Assembly (NCBI GenBank): GCA_020725315.1
Contig: DYFG01000022.1
Coordinates: 1 to 17,916, forward strand
DNA from: Nitrosotalea sp.
GTDB lineage: Archaea; Halobacteriota; Syntropharchaeia; Alkanophagales; Methanospirareceae
Length of the DNA stretch: 17,916 nucleotides
Direction of reading: 5' to 3'
The notes under the pieces: generated by a model
Told to the model about the DNA's origin: nothing
Database searches by the model: none
What the model saw: the letters and a program-made list of their open reading frames with translations, nothing else
Program-made: the position numbers and the translations under genes
Part shown: positions 14,082 to 17,916 of the stretch, in pieces
Layout: every line of letters begins with the position of its first letter
Position numbering within the stretch: position 1 is the first letter of the stretch

Positions 14082-14154
14082 TAGCCCGGGACGGATTCGA
14101 ACCGACGTCACGAGGTCCAGAGCCTCGGATGATTGACCGCTACACTACCGGGCT
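14082..14154 (-). tRNA. tRNA-Gln (anticodon CUG)
   Basis: 73 nt folding as a cloverleaf on the minus strand. The acceptor stem AGCCCGG (14154-14148) pairs with CCGGGCT (14089-14083), with discriminator A at 14082. The anticodon arm is CGAGG-CTCTGGA-CCTCG, giving anticodon CUG, which reads CAG (Gln). The T-arm is GACGG-TTCGAAT-CCGTC-like with GGTTCGAATCC. No CCA is encoded and no intron is seen in the anticodon loop. A TATA box is well placed upstream at about 14176-14186. In archaea lacking GlnRS this tRNA is charged by Glu-tRNA(Gln) amidation. Confidence 0.94.
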
Positions 14155-14175
14155 ATTTTCTTCAATGCGGTTTTC

Positions 14176-14186
14176 GATATAAAAAA
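14176..14186 (-). promoter_or_regulatory. TATA box of the tRNA-Gln unit
   Basis: On the minus strand the sequence reads TTTTTTATATC, 22-32 nt upstream of the tRNA 5' end at 14154, the standard position for an archaeal box A with a short 5' leader. It is probably also the promoter for the downstream protease-moaA-54aa-rlmE genes. Confidence 0.6.
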
Positions 14187-14310
14187 CTTAAAAAAGGTCC
14201 TCTGAATTTTAAACAGAACGTGAGCAGAGCGTATTTTTCTAAAAAAAGAGAAAGAATGAGGTAAAATTTTCATCCTTCCTCTTCACTCTTGCTACTGTTC
14301 GCACACATAT

Positions 14311-14583
14311 TCAGGCTTTTTTAAATTGTGCTTCTAGTACGTCACCGATAAACGTGCCGATTATGAATATTATCACGAGGAATACCACTTCTATAAATAT
14401 TCCGATTGCAGTCGCCGCAAAGAATAACGCGCCACCCACGAAAAAACCGATAAGCCCAAAGATTACTCCAAGAATAATACCGTACATAATCCCCTTCTTG
14501 AAAAGTTCCCAGCGTTGTTCTTTTCCGGGTTTCACGTAGCCGTAAACCAGCCCAATAATAAAGGCGAGTAGCTCAAATATCAT
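14311..14583 (-). CDS. Small membrane protein with three hydrophobic helices
   Basis: 90 residues. Hydrophobic segments fall at about 2-16 (IFELLAFIIGLVYGY), 31-60 (Gly-rich, GIMYGIILGVIFGLIGFFVGGALFFAA) and 61-80 (GIFIEVVFLVIIFIIGTFIG), with a charged loop KPGKEQRWELFKK between the first two and a charged end EAQFKKA. The glycine-spaced helices suggest helix packing or oligomerisation. I do not recognise a named family, though similar small membrane proteins are common in methanogen relatives. It is well supported as a gene: GAGGTGA Shine-Dalgarno at about 14591-14597 before ATG 14583, and a palindromic TATA at 14619-14630. A T-run on its 3' side (near 14240) could terminate transcription before the tRNA gene. 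Confidence 0.75.
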   Translation of the reverse strand: MIFELLAFIIGLVYGYVKPGKEQRWELFKKGIMYGIILGVIFGLIGFFVGGALFFAATAIGIFIEVVFLVIIFIIGTFIGDVLEAQFKKA

Positions 14584-14618
14584 TTCTTTTCACCTCTTAA
14601 CAATTTAAGATGGTAGGC

Positions 14619-14630
14619 GTATATATATAC
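14619..14630. promoter_or_regulatory. Palindromic TATA element between divergent genes
   Basis: GTATATATATAC is a perfect 12-bp palindrome, 36 bp from the ATG of the 90-aa gene on the minus strand and 83 bp from the 283-aa gene on the plus strand. It is well placed for the minus-strand gene (leader near 10 nt) and, being symmetrical, could direct both. Confidence 0.5.
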
Positions 14631-14712
14631 TTTTTGAAAACCAGAACCTTTTGATTTTGAATGGTTATGATGGAACTTTTTTCTTCTTAGACAATCTTGT
14701 TATATACAAACT

Positions 14713-15564
14713 ATGATTTTGGAGGAAGAAGAGGAGATACAAAGGAGATACAACGCGGAGTATATTGCGTGGCTGCAAATCGAAGCAAAGGAAATAGCGG
14801 CAACGCTCAAGAAGCTCGATCCAAATAGAATAAATGAGATCATCAAATTTTACGAGAAATATATTGAGCACCCAGCTTCTATGCACGTTCCTCTTGAAGG
14901 CGGGGGGGAAGAGACAATCGAGCAACTCGTTGGCAAAGATCGTCTCAAGAAGATCATTTTATTAAAAACAAAGGCGTTTATTTTCGCACCCTCTATTTTA
15001 GCTCCTTACGCGGGATCGTTAGATTTCGGCACGGCGATGTATCGCAGATATCATCTTCACGGCCTGTGGTTCTCCGTCATAGCATTGAACGAGGCGTATC
15101 TCAAATCCGCAACCAAACCCATGCTGAGGTACCTGCTCGAACACGAACTTGCCCAGGGTGAAATCTACGCAGAATTAGCACTGCAGCAGATCAAAATCCT
15201 CAGCTTAGAGATGAAAGGCATAATCCACGAAGAAGCGCGGATGCAAGCGATACAGCGGTCAGGCATTTCTGATGAAGAAGTGGAACAAGAAAGACAATTG
15301 ATCCTCGAGCTTTCTGCACAACATCCGGTGGTTCCCGTGCATTTAGCATCAGCATCACTCTTTCGATACCTCGAGGAGAATTGGGAAAAAGTAAAGCGGT
15401 TCGGAGTTGCCAGCCAGAATGAAAGTGAAAAAGAATCAGAGATCCCCCTTGAAAAGCTCGTGGAATGGTCTGATTTTTCCATTAACGCATTTAAAATCTT
15501 CTTAAGGGATTTGAAAAGCGAAATAACCACGACAGGGGCAGAATACGGCATCGAGATAGTGTAG
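14713..15564 (+). CDS. Uncharacterised helical protein (283 aa)
   Basis: I do not recognise this protein. It is rich in predicted helix and charge. The N-terminus MILEEEEEIQRRYNAEYIAW is strongly acidic, and a segment at about 90-120 (FIFAPSILAPYAGSLDFGTA) is less polar but not clearly transmembrane. The most conserved-looking part is Y-L-L-E-H-E-L-A-Q-G-E-I-Y-A-E (about 140-154), whose Glu/His residues could bind metal in a helical bundle; this is inference. The C-terminal third is again helical and charged (SEKESEIPLEKLVEWSDFSI). The ATG at 14713 is the only start in the open frame; upstream, the frame is blocked by TGA at 14668. There is no Shine-Dalgarno site. A TATATAC at 14701 is too near the ATG to serve it. 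Confidence 0.72.
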   Translation: MILEEEEEIQRRYNAEYIAWLQIEAKEIAATLKKLDPNRINEIIKFYEKYIEHPASMHVPLEGGGEETIEQLVGKDRLKKIILLKTKAFIFAPSILAPYAGSLDFGTAMYRRYHLHGLWFSVIALNEAYLKSATKPMLRYLLEHELAQGEIYAELALQQIKILSLEMKGIIHEEARMQAIQRSGISDEEVEQERQLILELSAQHPVVPVHLASASLFRYLEENWEKVKRFGVASQNESEKESEIPLEKLVEWSDFSINAFKIFLRDLKSEITTTGAEYGIEIV

Positions 15565-15572
15565 CTACACCT

Positions 15573-15650
15573 TTCGACCTGCCTCTCTCCGTAGACTCGT
15601 TCTACTTACTGAGAGATGGTATACCAATGAAACAATTAGAAAAGGTCGAA
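15573..15650. repeat. Inverted repeat in the gap before RNase Z
   Basis: TTCGACCT at 15573-15580 is exactly matched by AGGTCGAA at 15643-15650, with CTCTC/GAGAG pairing inside the arms and an 8-bp palindrome GGTATACC at 15618-15625. It fills most of the 137-bp gap between the 283-aa gene and rnz. It could be a terminator-like or structured RNA, or a short repeat remnant. A TATA-like CTTTTTATTTC for rnz follows at 15655-15665. Confidence 0.3.
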
Positions 15651-15701
15651 TAACCTTTTTATTTCAACCCTTGTTTCTCTATCTAAGAAAGAAAGAGTTC
15701 T

Positions 15702-16622
15702 ATGCTGCGAATAACCTTTGTAGGAACCGGTGGCGCGACACCTACGCCGAACAGGAATCCCTCTGCGATAGCGGTGAATAGAGAAGGTGAGTTGATGCTG
15801 TTTGATTGTGGTGAAGGAGCGCAGCAGCAGATGATGAGAGCTAAGACCGGCATGAAGATAACTTCAATTTTCCTCACGCATTTTCATGCCGACCATGTGC
15901 TCGGTATCCCGGGTCTGTTACAGACGATGGCGCTGCAAGGCAGAGAGATTCCCTTGGAAATATACGGTCCGAGGTACGTGGATAAATTCCTCTATCATCT
16001 TCTCTCTCTGGGTTACGCCGGCAGGAGTTTTGAAGTGAGGGCGATAGAACTGGGACCTGGTGATGTAATAAAAAGAGCAGGATATGAGATCCGAGCGATA
16101 AAAACAGTGCACAATGTGGTAAGCATAGGCTATGTGCTGGAAGAGGATATGCGACCGGGGAGATTTAATAGAGAAAGAGCGCTCGCGCTTGGTATTGAAC
16201 CCGGCCCTCTATTCTCCAAACTTCAATCAGGACATTCTATTTGCGTTGAGGGAAGGGAGATAAGACCTGAAGAAGTTTTAGGACCACCGAGACCGGGCAG
16301 GAAAATTGTGTATACCGGTGATACGAGACCGTGTGAGAGCGTGATAGAGGCGAGCACGAACGCTGATTTGTTGATACATGATGGCACGTTATCAGAAGAG
16401 ACAAAGGAATATGCAATTGATTACATGCATTCAACCGCTTTAGAAGCTGCGGAAGTGGCAGATAAGGCGTCTGTGAGGAAACTCATCTTAACACATATCA
16501 GCGCACGATACTCAGATTTGGAAGGCGCAATGAAGTTGGAGGAAGAAGCACGGCTCGTGTTCGAGAAGACCGAAGTTGCAAGAGACCTCACGACGATAGA
16601 AGTTGGGTACAGAGATAAGTGA
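15702..16622 (+). CDS. rnz: Ribonuclease Z (tRNA 3' endonuclease)
   Basis: 306 residues, short-form (ELAC1-like) metallo-beta-lactamase. Zinc ligands are T-H60-F-H62-A-D64-H65, H137 (IKTVHNVV), D207 (YTGDTRP) and H265 (ILTHISARY), with the family HST motif at 243-245 (YMHSTA). The N-terminus shows FVGTGGATPTPNRNPSAI, and the exosite region corresponds to about 146-178 (EEDMRPGRFNRERALALGIE). It cuts pre-tRNA after the discriminator base so that CCA can be added, and the tRNA-Gln in this window lacks an encoded CCA. A TATA-like box at 15655-15665 gives a short leader. Length and motifs are complete. The neighbours look unrelated in function. Confidence 0.95.
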   Translation: MLRITFVGTGGATPTPNRNPSAIAVNREGELMLFDCGEGAQQQMMRAKTGMKITSIFLTHFHADHVLGIPGLLQTMALQGREIPLEIYGPRYVDKFLYHLLSLGYAGRSFEVRAIELGPGDVIKRAGYEIRAIKTVHNVVSIGYVLEEDMRPGRFNRERALALGIEPGPLFSKLQSGHSICVEGREIRPEEVLGPPRPGRKIVYTGDTRPCESVIEASTNADLLIHDGTLSEETKEYAIDYMHSTALEAAEVADKASVRKLILTHISARYSDLEGAMKLEEEARLVFEKTEVARDLTTIEVGYRDK

Positions 16623-16862
16623 TCTCTTATCTCCTTGCTCCTTTCAGATTTTTTAGCGAGATAAATTTCTTCTTTTTCGATTTTAACGGTTATCACTAGT
16701 TTTTGAGTTCGTTTTCTTTTATACGGTCTTATTTTATCAACTTTATCAGACTTTTTTCGTTAATTTCACGAATGGAGCTGTTACAGCGAATATTAATCCA
16801 TTGAAAAACACCGAAAATCTTTTATATTGTTTCACCATTTTTAGTGATTAGCTTGAAGCGAG

Positions 16863-17411
16863 ATGGGCGAAACAGAGGCGAAATGGGATAGGGTAACAAG
16901 GCACGAACTCCGTCGTGACAGGCATACAGTCTCTCTACTAACGGACCATTTAGTGTTTTCGCCGAAGTATCGCGGGAAGGTGTTAGAAGGCGAAGTTGCG
17001 GAAGCGGCGGAAGAGATCATTCGGGAAACCTGCAGAGAGCTGGATATTGAGGTTATGGACATGGCTGTGAATCTAGATCACGTTCATTTATTCATCAAAT
17101 ATCCACCGAAATATTCCGTTAGCTGGATAGCGAAGCGGATAAAGGGAAGAAGTAGCAAGCTTTTGAGAGATAAGTTTCCACATCTTAGGGAGTGGAGCCC
17201 TGAACACCTGTGGGCACCTTCTTGCTATCACGGATCTGTGGGGCAGGGATGGGAAGTGGTGGAGAAGTATATTACGGGGCAGAAGAATTATTACATGAAA
17301 GAAGATGCTATACCAGTAGTTGTAGTTGATGAAGAGAAAGAGAAGACATACAAAATCGGCTTCATAACGCTTCATACAAAAATTTTTGCGGTTACAGGCC
17401 CCGTACCTTAA
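16863..17411 (+). CDS. tnpA: IS200/IS605-type TnpA Y1 transposase
   Basis: 182 residues. The HUH motif is L-D-H73-V-H75-L-F (metal ligands) and the catalytic tyrosine is Y136 in VVEKYITGQKNY, with Q140 also typical. These define the Y1 HUH single-strand transposases that move IS200/IS605 elements through terminal hairpins. An N-terminal extension of ~25 residues (MGETEAKWDRVTRHELRRDR) precedes the usual start, and a C-terminal tail of ~30 residues follows the tyrosine helix, so it is longer than the standard ~130-155. ATG 16863 has no strong Shine-Dalgarno. No tnpB follows; the stop codon falls in the loop of a terminal-type hairpin (17399-17419). Appears intact. Confidence 0.9.
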   Translation: MGETEAKWDRVTRHELRRDRHTVSLLTDHLVFSPKYRGKVLEGEVAEAAEEIIRETCRELDIEVMDMAVNLDHVHLFIKYPPKYSVSWIAKRIKGRSSKLLRDKFPHLREWSPEHLWAPSCYHGSVGQGWEVVEKYITGQKNYYMKEDAIPVVVVDEEKEKTYKIGFITLHTKIFAVTGPVP

Positions 17412-17419
17412 GTACGGGG
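17399..17419 (+). mobile_element. Right-end hairpin of the TnpA element
   Basis: CCCCGTAC (17399-17406) and GTACGGGG (17412-17419) form a perfect 8-bp stem with loop CTTAA. The TAA at 17409-17411 in this loop is the tnpA stop codon. IS200/IS605 elements carry imperfect palindromes near their ends that TnpA binds, so this is a good candidate for the right-end hairpin. The left counterpart is not clear; a weak TTCGT/ACGAA stem exists at 16756-16772. Confidence 0.6.
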
Positions 17420-17453
17420 TATGTGACTTTTATACCTTAACTCCGTCAAGTCA

Positions 17454-17549
17454 TAGGGAACATATAATTTCTAAGTGTCCTATAAAGTCAGATCTTAGCA
17501 TTTAACGAAAGGATAAAGCCAAAAAGGTTTTTATTAATTATGTTCCCTA
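17454..17549. repeat. 11-bp inverted repeat before the second transposase
   Basis: TAGGGAACATA at 17454-17464 is repeated in inverse orientation as TATGTTCCCTA at 17539-17549. The inner arm sits between a TATA-like TTTTTATTAA (17527-17537) and the transposase ATG at 17560. It could be an operator for the transposase or a part of the IS end. A second imperfect pair, TGACTTTTATA (17424-17434) and TATAAAGTCA (17481-17490), interleaves with it. Confidence 0.5.
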
Positions 17550-17559
17550 CATATGGAAC

Positions 17560-17916
17560 ATGGAAGAGTGGGCGAGAAAGTGGTTGGAAAATCAGAGACA
17601 TGAGGGGAAAACGTGTCTCGAAATTAAAATGCGGGGGTCAAATTGCTATGTCTATCATACAACTAATTGTTATGACAAAGAGCTAAAAAGGGGGCGCAAA
17701 GTATCAAAATACCTCGGAAAACTTGACAAAGAAAAGGGATTTATTTCAAAGGGACAAAACAAACAGACTGTTGAAGTTCCGCGAAATATCACCGAATATG
17801 GTAATTCGATATTGCTACACGAAATGATGAAGGACATCAAACCCCTATTGAAAGAGGGGTCCCCCGACCACTGGGAGGAGATCTGCGCTCTTGCTATGGT
17901 TGGTGTTTCTGGCAAT
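17560..17916 (+). CDS. IS4/IS1634-like DDE transposase, N-terminal part (runs off the window)
   Basis: 119 codons without a stop from ATG 17560 to the window edge. The sequence MEEWARKWLENQRHEGKTCL begins a protein with VSKYLGKLDKEKGFISKG, then NITEYGNSILLHEMMKDIKP and PDHWEEICALAMVGVSG, the usual pattern at the start of archaeal IS1634-type transposases: a substrate-strand region, YLGKL, EYGN-x-LL, and an ALA helix leading toward the DDE core. The catalytic DDE residues are outside the window, so integrity is unknown. No Shine-Dalgarno site is present; a TATA at about 17527-17537 suggests leaderless transcription. An 11-bp inverted repeat flanks the promoter. Confidence 0.75.
   Translation, partial: MEEWARKWLENQRHEGKTCLEIKMRGSNCYVYHTTNCYDKELKRGRKVSKYLGKLDKEKGFISKGQNKQTVEVPRNITEYGNSILLHEMMKDIKPLLKEGSPDHWEEICALAMVGVSGN

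Noticed and set aside
13337..14182. 281-codon plus-strand ORF opposite moaA, the M50 gene and the tRNA
   Set aside because: It crosses a tRNA and two well-supported genes on the other strand, so it is a chance open frame.
14698..14706. TGTTATATAC as the promoter of the 283-aa gene
   Set aside because: It is only about 7 bp before the ATG, so transcription would begin inside the gene, and no good downstream start codon exists.
16756..16772. TTCGT/ACGAA stem as the left-end hairpin of the TnpA element
   Set aside because: Five AT-rich base pairs with a seven-base loop are easily found by chance in this region and do not resemble the right-end hairpin.
1..17916. CRISPR array, rRNA gene or complete defence island
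   Set aside because: No regularly spaced direct repeats, no rRNA sequence and no intact nuclease/effector operon were seen. The toxin-antitoxin genes present are all broken.

Overview
The window looks archaeal, most likely from a euryarchaeon of the methanogen/anaerobic methane- or alkane-oxidiser type. Evidence: an archaeal ribosomal protein pair (S4e then L5), a two-domain Cdc48/VAT AAA ATPase, an archaeal-style threonine synthase with a zinc ribbon, archaeal RlmE/FtsJ, MoaA and short-form RNase Z, a tRNA without encoded CCA, TATA-box promoters with short leaders, and GGTGAT/GGAG Shine-Dalgarno sites. The debris of toxin-antitoxin genes, truncated genes and IS elements resembles ANME-1-like genomes, but the exact lineage is a guess.

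Layout. (1) Positions 1-780 are a gene graveyard: the 3' end of an unknown protein gene, a stump of an MNT nucleotidyltransferase antitoxin joined to a stump of its HEPN toxin, and an opposing fragment of a DUF1624/HGSNAT-type membrane protein. (2) Positions 777-6574 run on the minus strand: cdc48, rps4e, rpl5, a DUF1638 gene whose 3' end is supplied by an ~85-bp GC-rich repeat-like element, and an MFS transporter. (3) Positions 6673-10712 run on the plus strand: a class V aminotransferase, an uncharacterised 293-aa protein, a HAD hydrolase and threonine synthase, the last with its own TATA box and an apparent five-codon leader ORF. (4) Positions 10866-11600 are a second decay zone: a frameshifted DUF433 antitoxin gene without its toxin, and the 5' half of a TSUP (TauE/SafE) permease gene. 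(5) Positions 11611-14154 form a compact minus-strand unit: tRNA-Gln(CUG), M50-type membrane protease, moaA, a 54-aa conserved-looking small protein, possibly a 34-aa ORF, and rlmE/ftsJ. (6) Positions 14311-15564 hold a small three-helix membrane protein and, divergently, a 283-aa protein of unknown function; a perfectly palindromic TATA sequence lies between them. (7) RNase Z follows at 15702-16622. (8) The right edge is mobile: a solo IS200/IS605-type TnpA whose stop codon lies in the loop of a terminal hairpin, then the 5' part of an IS4/IS1634-like transposase preceded by an inverted repeat that looks like an end or operator.

Functionally, the intact core is housekeeping: translation (S4e, L5, tRNA-Gln, RlmE, RNase Z), protein unfolding (Cdc48), membrane proteolysis, molybdopterin and amino-acid biosynthesis. 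The tRNA gene is 20 bp from the protease ORF, so maturation of the tRNA 3' end probably also creates the mRNA 5' end. No CRISPR array, rRNA gene or clear new defence system was seen. The most unusual items are the repeat element that donates a protein C-terminus, the layered remnants of two toxin-antitoxin modules, the tRNA/protease arrangement and the threonine synthase leader ORF.
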